A stretch of 60,822 nucleotides of DNA from Synechococcales cyanobacterium M55_K2018_004 (GTDB taxonomy: Bacteria; Cyanobacteriota; Cyanobacteriia; Elainellales; Elainellaceae): NCBI GenBank assembly GCA_015295905.1, contig DVEB01000189.1, positions 1 through 60,822 of the forward strand, in the 5' to 3' direction. Position numbers and translations under genes: made by a program. A model generated the notes under the pieces. The model was not told where the DNA came from, searched no databases, and was given only the letters and a program-made list of their open reading frames with translations. Below are positions 9,148-18,400 of this stretch, piece after piece. Every line of letters starts with the position of its first letter. Within the stretch, counting starts at the first letter, position 1.

Positions 9148-10065
9148 GCCGATTAACCTCTTCTGTCTCTATGCTCAACCCAGTGTTAAACGCAGTTGCT
9201 TCCAAAAGCAAGGTCTTCTAGGTGAGAAGGCAGCTTTCAGAAGCTTGATTGGTCAGTTTCAGGGTTGTCTCACCAGTCGAACCAGTTGGGTTCAGCCCAA
9301 TTCAACAGACCTAATGCTCCAGGAACGTTTCTGAACAAATTCCCGGCCTGCCCATCTTGATATTCTAGACATGGGAACGAGTCTTCAATCCAGAATTCCC
9401 CAAACCAGTCAGACCCATTCACCAAAACAACGCCAATCTATTTGCTTGCTTTAGATTATTCTTGCTGACGCACCACCTGCTAACACAGCACCAGTGGCGC
9501 ATTACCACGGCGGGGATGGCCTTGCCCAATGACACCTGCGTTCGCTTAGATCGGCCTTTCAGCTTTAGACTTTACAGCATAAGCATATCGGATTGGGCGT
9601 AGCTCAAATTCCCCAAGGACAGACGAAAGTCGCCTGACCTCAAGGCAGCTTGAGCAGCAAACCCCCATTCACTGTAGCATTATCAACCTGAGACTGTCGG
9701 TTGGAGGTTACAGTTCTATGAGTGGGTGCGGCGTTGTAGGCAGACGGGGGGGCTGATCTCAGCAATGAATTTTGGGATGAGAACGCATTCCGTTTGTCTC
9801 TCATCTCAAAACTCACATCAAAATTCACACTTAGATTAGAGATGAGGCAACACTTAATGTATCAGCTAATGTATCAGCTAATTTATCGGCGGGATCTGAG
9901 CAAACGTTTGTGAGGCAATTCCGTAATTTTGTCGATTACCTGTCTAATTCAGGGCAGGAGGGGGGCATCCTTAAGCATGGATACCTCAGTCCAAATGTAT
10001 TGGGTCGAGCGATCGCCCCTCCCCCCACCCGCCCTCAGTGGTTTTAGGAGAAAACACACAACCTC
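9148..10065. promoter_or_regulatory. Long divergent control region between hmpF and hmpA
   Basis: These 918 bases carry no supported gene and must hold the promoters of both arms of the taxis locus. Visible structure includes a hairpin at 9770-9811 (TTTTGGGATGAGA/TCTCATCTCAAAA, one wobble) and three tandem copies of a TAATGTATCAGC-like 12-mer at about 9855-9890. I could not place exact promoters. Confidence 0.5.
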
Positions 10066-11379
10066 ATGCAGGGGAAGTTGAACGAAATTGACATCCGCAG
10101 CATCCTTCAGTTGATTGAGTTGGGTCAACGAACGGGGGAGTTGTTTGTGGAAGCGCATGCCACTCCCTCCAGCGAAGTCGGGAGTGGTCTGGGCCTTGGC
10201 AGCCACCTCCATCGCGTTTGGGGGCGTTCAGCCAAACCCCTGCAAGAGCAGTCATGGTTTGTTTTCTTCTTGAATGGGCAGATCATCTACGCAGGCGATA
10301 CAGGGGGGAATCTGGCTCGTCTGCAAGACTACTTAAAACGCTATAACCTGGAGCAAAGCCTTAGCCCTGCCCAAATTTCTCCGGCGATCGCCACCACCAA
10401 CGCACCAGAATATGGCCACCTCTGGGCCTTGCTAGAACAGCACATCCTCACACCAGCCCAGGGTCGCAGCATCATTCAAGGCATGGTGCAAGAAACCTTG
10501 TTTGACTTGTTAGATCTGCACCAGGGGTCCTTTATTTTTGAGTTGGGAACACCCCTCGCTCCCCAACTGACCACCTTCGAGATCGCTCCACGGGTCACCA
10601 AAGCCATGCAGCAAGTGCAGGCCTGGAAGCAACTGCACCCGCTGATCCAGTCTCCAGAGCAGTGTCCGGCGATCGCCAATCCCACCGCTTTGCGGGAAAA
10701 CCTGCATGCCCGTGCCTTTGCCGCCTTCGAGAAATGGGTTGATGGCAAAACCTCGATCCGTCGCATCGCCCGTTACCTGCACCGCGACATTTTGACAGTC
10801 GCTCGTGCCCTCCTGCCCTATGTGCAACAGGGGCAGGTGCAACTGCTCAACCCTGACCCCCAAGCGACTCGTCCAACCCCCTTGGCCCTAGCCCAGTCCG
10901 ACCGTCCTCCTCGTATCGTCTGTATTGACGATGGGCTGGCAGTCCGTAAGGCCGTTGAAGAGATTCTCAGCAGTCATGGCTATGAAGCCACATCGATCAG
11001 CAACCCGCTGCGGGCACTCAGTCTCGTCTTTCAACTGCACCCCGACCTCATCCTGTGCGACATTTCCATGCCAGAACTGGACGGTTACGAGATTTGTGCC
11101 ATGCTGCGTAAATCCACAGCGTTTCGTCAGACTCCGATTGTCATGCTCACGGGGCGGGACGGCTTCATCGATCGGGTGCGAGCCAGGATGGTCGGCGCCA
11201 CAGACTACCTGACTAAACCCTTTGGCGAAGGAGAACTGCTCACACTGGTGGCCCGCTATGTCGGAGAAGGCAACCCGGAGCACCCCCCGCCTGACCTCCA
11301 ACTAGAGACAGCCGTTGAGGATGAATTCACTCCGCAGACTCCTTCAGAATCATCGACATCTCCCCTTTCATCAGGATGA
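10066..11379 (+). CDS. hmpA: PatA/PixG-like response regulator (PATAN + receiver)
   Basis: This is an output response regulator of the taxis locus. The N-terminal PATAN/DUF4388 domain (about residues 1-115, MQGKLNEIDIRSILQLIELG) is followed by a helical region and a C-terminal CheY-like receiver (about 284-400). The receiver has acidic pocket IDDG, phosphoacceptor aspartate in LILCDISMPELDG, conserved threonine in MLTGRD and lysine in YLTKPF. A short disordered tail ends the 437-residue protein. PATAN receivers bind and regulate type IV pilus motor components in Synechocystis phototaxis; this role is inferred here. It is the first gene of the plus-strand taxis cluster, 130 bp before hmpB. Confidence 0.85.
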   Translation: MQGKLNEIDIRSILQLIELGQRTGELFVEAHATPSSEVGSGLGLGSHLHRVWGRSAKPLQEQSWFVFFLNGQIIYAGDTGGNLARLQDYLKRYNLEQSLSPAQISPAIATTNAPEYGHLWALLEQHILTPAQGRSIIQGMVQETLFDLLDLHQGSFIFELGTPLAPQLTTFEIAPRVTKAMQQVQAWKQLHPLIQSPEQCPAIANPTALRENLHARAFAAFEKWVDGKTSIRRIARYLHRDILTVARALLPYVQQGQVQLLNPDPQATRPTPLALAQSDRPPRIVCIDDGLAVRKAVEEILSSHGYEATSISNPLRALSLVFQLHPDLILCDISMPELDGYEICAMLRKSTAFRQTPIVMLTGRDGFIDRVRARMVGATDYLTKPFGEGELLTLVARYVGEGNPEHPPPDLQLETAVEDEFTPQTPSESSTSPLSSG

Positions 11380-11509
11380 CCCATTTCTGGAAGATGCTGT
11401 TAATTTAATCATTAATATAGTTGGTATTTTAAGTTTTAGAATTAGCGAGCAGGATTCAGTCCACCGTTCCCGCCACCAAAATTGCCATTCTCTATTCAGT
11501 AAGGAAGTC

Positions 11510-11875
11510 ATGAGCAGAGTTCTAGTCGTGGAAGATAGCGTCACTCAACGAGAGATGATTACCGACCTGCTCAAAGGAAGTGGGTTGGATGTAACAGTCG
11601 CAAGTGATGGAGTAGAAGCCTTGGAACAAATTGCAGGCAAATCTCCTGACTTGGTGGTACTGGATATTGTCATGCCCCGCATGAATGGCTACGAAGTTTG
11701 TCGGCAAATTAAGGCAAACCCTAAAACACAAAACATTCCTGTGGTAATGTGCTCCTCAAAAGGGGAAGAATTTGATCGGTATTGGGGGATGAAACAGGGA
11801 GCCGATGCCTATATTGCTAAACCATTTCAACCCACAGAACTGGTGGGTACTGTGAAGCAACTACTGCGAGGATAG
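11510..11875 (+). CDS. hmpB: CheY-like response regulator of the taxis locus
   Basis: A stand-alone receiver of 121 residues (PilH/PixH type) with acidic residues in VVEDS, phosphoacceptor aspartate in LVVLDIVMPRMNGYE, serine in the T/S position (VMCSSKG) and conserved lysine in YIAKPFQP. It probably takes phosphate from the CheA HmpE, either as a diffusible output or as a phosphate sink. ATG at 11510 has an AAGGAA ribosome-binding site just upstream and gives MSRVLVVEDSVTQ. The 130 bases before it are unusually AT-rich (TTAATTTAATCATTAATATAG), so an internal promoter is possible. The CheW gene follows after 10 bases. Confidence 0.92.
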   Translation: MSRVLVVEDSVTQREMITDLLKGSGLDVTVASDGVEALEQIAGKSPDLVVLDIVMPRMNGYEVCRQIKANPKTQNIPVVMCSSKGEEFDRYWGMKQGADAYIAKPFQPTELVGTVKQLLRG

Positions 11876-11885
11876 GTTCAAGATA

Positions 11886-12416
11886 ATGATTGGTAATCCG
11901 GATTTCTTAACAGGTCGAGGGCAAGATCAAGCGCCCGAGTTTCAGGAATTGGACAGTCCTGAAGGTGAGCTTCATTTGCGATTTTACGTCTCCTCAGGAG
12001 ATGAATTTGCCTTACCTGCAACTGGAATCCGTGAGGTCATTTCTCCTTCCCCTGACCGAATTACACCGATTCCCAACGTCTCCCCTCTCTTACTAGGAAC
12101 GCTGAATGTGCGTGGTCGCGTCATCTGGGTTGCAGACTTGGGCCAATTTCTGGGTGACTCAACCCCCCTCAGCACCGATCGCCCTGAAATCTCAGTCATC
12201 GCTGTAGAAGATCAAGACACTATGCTAGGTCTGGCGGTAGACCGAATTGTGGGGATGGAATGGTTAGATGTGGAAGAGGTACAAATGCCATCTAATGTCC
12301 CCGATAGCATGGCTCCATTTCTGCGGGGAGAGTGGTTTTTAAAAGAGGAAAAAGGTCGTTTCTTGAGGCTGCTAGACCAAGTGGCGATTCTCCGCTCCGC
12401 GCGGTGGGCGGCCTAG
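11886..12416 (+). CDS. hmpC: CheW-like coupling protein
   Basis: This 176-residue cytoplasmic adaptor of the CheW/PixI family links the chemoreceptor HmpD to the CheA kinase. After a polar N-terminus of about 25 residues, the fold is visible as LRFYVSSGDEFALPATGIREVI, then TPIPNVSPLLLGTLNVRGRVIWVADLG (about 56-86), the most conserved CheW stretch, then LAVDRIVGMEWLDVEEVQ. ATG at 11886 starts 10 bases after the hmpB stop, so the genes are almost certainly cotranscribed; the receptor gene follows after 58 bases. Confidence 0.92.
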   Translation: MIGNPDFLTGRGQDQAPEFQELDSPEGELHLRFYVSSGDEFALPATGIREVISPSPDRITPIPNVSPLLLGTLNVRGRVIWVADLGQFLGDSTPLSTDRPEISVIAVEDQDTMLGLAVDRIVGMEWLDVEEVQMPSNVPDSMAPFLRGEWFLKEEKGRFLRLLDQVAILRSARWAA

Positions 12417-12474
12417 GCATACTGAAAGCTCGTACTGAAAGCATATTCTGAACAGGCACAGCAGGAGAAGGCAA

Positions 12475-15348
12475 ATGGGCATCGGGACTGAATACGCAAG
12501 CGAATACCAGAAGGCAGAGCGGGCTTACATGCAGGGCAAGTATGAGGAAGCCGCCACGATCATCGATCGGCTTTTGGAGCAACATCCAGATGACCCCAGC
12601 GTGCGACTCCTCTGTGGGCATATCTATTGTTATGGCCTGCAGCAGTATGCGATCGCCCAGGAACAATACCAGCAAGTCCTCCACCTGACGACTGACTCAG
12701 ACTATGTTGACTATGCTAACAACGGCCTCTCTGATGTCCGCCAATACTTGGCAGCCGAGGAAATGAATGGAGAGTCTGCCTTCGCTGACATTGATGGCGA
12801 TTTTGTCAGCACATCAGACACCCCCATGATGTTTGAGGACTCCAGTGCCGCCGCATCCCCAGGAGAACAAGATTTCTCCTTTGAAGACCTCGACCTCAGC
12901 GACTTCAGCGACAACCTAGACGAAGCCACCGGAGACACCTTTGACAACCCCTTCGCCATGCCGGAGGCGAGCTTTGAAGCAACTCCATCGCATGCGTTTG
13001 AGACTCCCCAGGATCCTTTCACAGTCGATCCAGATGCTTCTGCCTACGCCGATCCGTTCGCCATCCCAGATTCATCTCAGGCAAATCCCTTTGCAGTTGA
13101 TGCCGCAGAGATGGAGCGGGTCTTTGACGACAACACCTTTGACGACGACACCTTTGACGATAATACCTTCGACGAGGCCCCCAATCATGGCGCCCTAGCA
13201 GATCATCCTTTCAGCGATGGTGGGCATGGAGAATTGGCGGCAACCGATCATTTGCCAGAACCTCCCTTTGATCTACCAGCAACACCTGCTGCTCCCAATC
13301 GCATCCCTGCCGAGGAAGATACGCTTTTCATGATGCCAGAGGCTGGGTTTGAGGAGGCCAACTTTGCCGCCGCCTTTGATGAGACTGGATACGAGTCTGA
13401 GTACCAGACTTCGCCTCAGTTTGATGAGTTCAACGACATCAACACCACTGACCCTAACTCCGATAGATACCAAGCAGACGGCTTCACAGCCACCAACTTC
13501 AACCCGTCTAACAGTGGTTTTAATCTAGATGACTTTGACGGACTGGCTGACTTTTCCACCAGTGAAGACCCGCGCGTCGCAGTTTCCGGTGGTCAGAGCG
13601 ATTACTTAGACGATGACTTTGAAGGGTTCGACGACCTGGGTAGTCTGCCCGACTTTGATATGGCTGACCATTCGGCGGGCTTTACTAGTCCATCGATGGG
13701 CGGGATGGATTTCGGCTCTACGGGCATGTCTCGCAGTTCCATGACTTCCACCAGTGATATCGGCTTCGACTTCAGTGAAGGAGTTGATCAGTCTGTTATT
13801 AACGAGGACGAGATCTTCAGTATTTCCGGCACTTCTGAGTCGCTGCCACTGTTTACTCAGGCGGAAAGTCGCACCAGTGAACCAGATGTCACCGTAGAAC
13901 AGGGAGCGCTTGCCTTTGTGGAAAATGCGCCCCTCAACACCAAGCAGTTCTGGGTCGCTGGAGCAACGGGTATCCTTTCTGCCCTGATAGTAGCAGCCGT
14001 GAACTTTGGCTTTACCTATCACGCCTCCCGCAATGCGCCGCAAGCTCAACGGGCTGCTGTGGTGGAACATTTACGCACCTCAGGCTGGGTGATGAGTGGA
14101 GCTTCTGGTGTGGTTAGCTTTCTGGCAGCCTACCTGCTGGGGGGAATTGTCACCCGCCAGATCAAGCGGGCAACGACAGACCTGCAAAATCAGTTTGATG
14201 CCGTTTCCCAGGGCAATTTGAGTGCACGTGCAACCGTTTATTCTGAAGACGAATTTGGGCAACTGGCAGCAGGCTTTAACCAAATGGCACGGGTTATCCT
14301 GACCACCACTAGCGAAGCCCAGCGCAAGGCAGAGGAGCAGGAACAGGCAAAAGAAGATTTGCAGCGGCAGGTGATTCGCCTGTTGGACGATGTGGAGGGG
14401 GCCGCCCGCGGTGACTTGACGGTACAAGCCGAGGTCACTGCGGACGTACTCGGTGCCGTCGCTGACTCCTTCAACCTGACTATCCAGAACCTGCGAGAGA
14501 TCGTCCTTCAGGTGAAGGAGGCTGCGCGACAGGTGAGCAAGAGTTCTGCTGAAAACGAGATCTTTGCGCGATCGCTCTCCTCTGATGCCCTCCGTCAGGC
14601 TGAGGAACTAGCGGTGACGCTCAACTCCGTCCAGGTGATGACGGATTCGATTCAGCGGGTAGCCGAAAGCGCCCGCGAAGCAGAAGAGGTGGCTCGTTCT
14701 GCGTCGGCAACGGCCCTGAAGGGAGGTGAAGCAGTTGAACGCACAGTGTCGGGTATTTTAGAAATCCGCGAAACCGTGGCGGAAACCACCCGCAAGGTGA
14801 AGCGTCTGGCGGAGTCTTCCCAGGAAATTTCCAAGATCGTCGCCCTCATCTCCCAGATTGCTTCCCGCACCAACCTGCTGGCCTTGAACGCTAGTATTGA
14901 AGCGGCAAGAGCGGGTGAAGCCGGACGGGGGTTTGCCATTGTGGCGGATGAAGTGCGTCAGTTGGCAGACCGGGCTGCTAAAGCGTCGAAGGAAATCGAA
15001 CAGATCGTCTTACAAATCCAGAGTGAGACGGGTTCTGTGATGACTGCGATGGAGGAAGGCACGCAGCAGGTGATTGAAGGGACGCGACTCGCAGAACAAG
15101 CCAAGCGATCGCTCGAAGACATCATTCAAGTGTCAAACCGCATCGACGTGCTGGTACGCTCCATCACGGCCGACACCGTAGAGCAGACCGAGACCTCCCG
15201 TGCGGTGGCGCAGGTGATGCAGTCCGTCGAGTTGACGGCGCAGGAAACCTCCCAGGAAGCACAGCGCGTCTCTGGCTCCCTGCAAAACCTCGTAGGAGTT
15301 GCACGTGACCTGCTGAACTCCGTCGAACGATTCCGAGTTGAAAAGTAA
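12475..15348 (+). CDS. hmpD: Chemoreceptor (methyl-accepting protein), PilJ/HmpD type, with TPR and acidic N-terminus
   Basis: Receptor of the taxis array, 957 residues. Residues about 10-90 look like tetratricopeptide repeats ([31 protein letters not shown]). About 95-480 form a long acidic, low-complexity linker with repeated PF motifs ([24 protein letters not shown]) and a triplicated DxTFDD. Two membrane helices follow (about 491-515 and 538-560) with only some 22 residues between them, so there is no periplasmic sensor domain. Then come HAMP (about 560-615) and the signalling coiled coil with tip [23 protein letters not shown] 12475 follows AGGAGAAGGC. Without an outside domain, input probably comes from the cytoplasm, the membrane or the pilus. 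Confidence 0.9.
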   Translation: MGIGTEYASEYQKAERAYMQGKYEEAATIIDRLLEQHPDDPSVRLLCGHIYCYGLQQYAIAQEQYQQVLHLTTDSDYVDYANNGLSDVRQYLAAEEMNGESAFADIDGDFVSTSDTPMMFEDSSAAASPGEQDFSFEDLDLSDFSDNLDEATGDTFDNPFAMPEASFEATPSHAFETPQDPFTVDPDASAYADPFAIPDSSQANPFAVDAAEMERVFDDNTFDDDTFDDNTFDEAPNHGALADHPFSDGGHGELAATDHLPEPPFDLPATPAAPNRIPAEEDTLFMMPEAGFEEANFAAAFDETGYESEYQTSPQFDEFNDINTTDPNSDRYQADGFTATNFNPSNSGFNLDDFDGLADFSTSEDPRVAVSGGQSDYLDDDFEGFDDLGSLPDFDMADHSAGFTSPSMGGMDFGSTGMSRSSMTSTSDIGFDFSEGVDQSVINEDEIFSISGTSESLPLFTQAESRTSEPDVTVEQGALAFVENAPLNTKQFWVAGATGILSALIVAAVNFGFTYHASRNAPQAQRAAVVEHLRTSGWVMSGASGVVSFLAAYLLGGIVTRQIKRATTDLQNQFDAVSQGNLSARATVYSEDEFGQLAAGFNQMARVILTTTSEAQRKAEEQEQAKEDLQRQVIRLLDDVEGAARGDLTVQAEVTADVLGAVADSFNLTIQNLREIVLQVKEAARQVSKSSAENEIFARSLSSDALRQAEELAVTLNSVQVMTDSIQRVAESAREAEEVARSASATALKGGEAVERTVSGILEIRETVAETTRKVKRLAESSQEISKIVALISQIASRTNLLALNASIEAARAGEAGRGFAIVADEVRQLADRAAKASKEIEQIVLQIQSETGSVMTAMEEGTQQVIEGTRLAEQAKRSLEDIIQVSNRIDVLVRSITADTVEQTETSRAVAQVMQSVELTAQETSQEAQRVSGSLQNLVGVARDLLNSVERFRVEK

Positions 15349-15410
15349 AACGACTTTCTAGGGAACGCTATCCCTAATCCTAAGCCCCACCTATTGAGAG
15401 GAGCACCGTG

Positions 15411-18400
15411 ATGCTGTCGGAACAACAACAACGGATCTTGGGCTACTTCATCGAAGAGGCGAAAGACCACCTGAATACCATCGAGCAGGGATTGTTGAGC
15501 CTCCAGAGCACCATTGAAGACCCAGAGATGGTGAGTGAGGTGTTCCGGGCCGCCCACTCGGTCAAGGGTGGGGCCGCGATGTTGGGCCTCAACAGCATCC
15601 AGCATACTGCCCACCGCCTGGAGGACTACTTCAAAGTCCTGAAGGAATGCACCGTGCGCGTGGACCAAACGTTGGAAACCCACCTCCTGGAAGTGTTTGA
15701 TGCCCTCAAAGAGTTGCTTGAACAACTCCAGGGGCCGTTTGGCCTGACGGAAGATAAAGCGTCAGAGGTGATGGCAGGGGTTGAACCTGTTTTTCAGGCC
15801 CTTAACCAACATCTCGGAGAACTGGTCAGCCAATCGGGCGGCACTCCTCCAGACGATGTCGAGTTGGCTGCGCCAGCGACGGCCACCGTCGGGGCAGAGC
15901 AGCCCACCATCGTGCAGCCAGAACCTGCCGTCGTCGAAGCAAGTGCGCTCCAACTGGTGTTCAAGAGCGATGTTCCAGCGCGCCTACGCGAGATGTTGCA
16001 ACTGTTCAAGCGCCCAGAACAACCCGAAATTCGCCAGCAGCTAGTGTCTCTGTGTGAGTCTTTGGGACGAGCGGGAGAACCGTTTGAACTGAGCAACTGG
16101 GTCAACCTGCTGCACCAAGCACGACGGGTGATTGCCTCCCCCGACCACAGCTTCCGCACCCTGGCTCCCGTTTTGATTAAGGAAATTAAGCAGGCGCAAG
16201 AACTGGTGCTGGCAGGGCGAGAGACTGAGATTTCTCCTAGCGAGACGTTGCGATCGCTGCTTCCGGCTGAACCCAACGTCTCAGAGGCTGACCTAGCAAC
16301 AGATGCTGACTTGGCGGATCTGTTTGGCGGAGGCCTAGAGGAACCTGCTCTGCTAGATCTGTCCCTATTGGAACAGGGCGATCGCATAGATGCAACTGAA
16401 GCCGCCGATGTGTTTCAAACCTCAGTGGACGAATTGACGGTGGTCGATCAAAGCACCTTTGTCCAGGCCGAGGCTGACGGGCTAGACTTCGACAATCTCT
16501 TCTCGGCGGCCTCAGCCCAAGATGAAACCGCAGCGGCTGATCTGGGCTTCCTCAGCGGTTGGGATGAAGTCCCGTCTTTTGAGGAGGATCTCCGCAACGG
16601 CCCAGAAGTAGGAATGGCAGAACTCAACAGTCTCGCGGATCTGTTTGAGGGGGAAATGCCCGACTTGGGTTTGAGCTGGCAGGAAGAAGAAATCCTCTTT
16701 GAAGCGTCAGATGAACCCACCGAAGGACCTGACCTCCAAGTTGCAAACGATTTTTCAGACCTGTTTTTTGAATCTGACTTGGCTGATGCCTCTGTCCTTG
16801 AGGATGCCACACCCGATGATGAAGACCTGTCGGGCTTGTTTAACCAGGTTGAACAACTGACCGGAGGCACTGACCTTGCCCCCACGACCTTTGCCGATGA
16901 TGATGACCTGGCCGATCTGGATGCAGAGTTTCTGGGAGCGCTGCCAGAAATTCCGGTAGAAGCGCCAGATCCTGACGAGTTCGCCCAATTTTTTGCCACC
17001 CCGTCTGGTGAAGAGCCTGTGGTTGCACCGTTTGAGGCTGCTGACCCAGCAGACTTCGCCCAGTTCTTTGGGGAACCACCTACCAGTCCCGCAGCAGACG
17101 CCGCTGCCGTATCCGCCATTCCTGCTCCCGATGGTGAGAATTTTTCAGGAGTTGGGATGGAAGACTTACCAGGTGTGACCGACGCGGAAGACCAGTTTAG
17201 TCACCTGGGTGAGTTCTTCGCTGAGCTGGATGAAGCAGAACTGGTTGCCACTGAAGACTCAGACGGCCTTGACGCAGAAGTAGCAGAACTAGAAGCCTTG
17301 GAAGTGCCAGACTCCATGACTTCAGCAGAAGGGGCGATCGCCAGTTTCGACCCCACGGTTGATATTGTTTCCTCCTTTGGTTTTGAGGAAGACTTAGACG
17401 AACAGGATAGGCTCTCCCTGGCAGACTCCTCGTTCCTCAGTCAGGCTGGGCAGGATACTGCTGCACCGGAAGACTCATCGCCTGAACGCTTTGCTGCAGA
17501 AGCAATCGATCCGGCAATAGGGGCTGATGCCTCCCCCCCGGAACCCGCTCCAGCAGAGGCTCCTCCGGTGACCTGGATGGATGCGCTCGACTCGGACGCT
17601 GGGCTGGCCAGTATGGAACCTGCACCTGCCCAGTGGGACACTCCCGCAAATCTGCCAGATGATGTCACCTCAGACCTCTGGGCCGATGCCAGCGAGTCTA
17701 CCTTCGACCTGCTGGATCTGGAACCCGACCAGACGGAAAATCTGGTTGATCTGGTGGGGCTAGTGGCGCCAGAGGAAACTCAGACCGATGATACCGATGA
17801 TGCTAATCGCTCCTACGATGCTGTTTCATCTACCACCGCATCGCCAGAAGCACCCACGGACGATTTCTTTGCAGGAAATGACAGCCCATCTGCCGCTGAG
17901 TCCCTGTCGTCAACCCAGGACATCGAGGATTTGCTGGGCATCGGCCGCGAATCGGACTCAACCTCTGATTATTTCAGTGGGTTGGAGTCTGGGGATGCCC
18001 CATCTTCCGCAGCGAACCTCACCCTGGAGAATGAAGCAGACTTTGAGTCTTCCTTTGAAATCAGCGACTCCTTTGAAGGCAGCGGTTCCTTTGAAAGCAC
18101 TGCTGACCTTGATGTAGCCTCCGATGAGCAAGCTGCGCTTGAGACAGAATCAGTTCTGGATCAACTGGATGCACTCTTGGGTGAAACAGAATCCCTAGAT
18201 CCGGGAGGAGAAACGGCAGACCTAACAGCAGCCAGCCTGGATGAGTTGGATGCCTTGCTGGGGCAAGTGGATGAAGACGTGACAGATATGGCACTGGCTA
18301 CCGGTGCAGCCACGTTCGATGAGCCATCCTCGGTGGCTGCTGCACCAGATTTTGAAAACCTGGAAAGCCTTCTGAGCGACGACCTATCCGATCTTGACGA

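Noticed and set aside
16448-17119. Long reverse-strand open frame (223 codons) inside hmpE
   Set aside because: It is serine-rich because it is the complement of acidic codons. It has no ribosome-binding site and is explained by the biased base composition of the linker.
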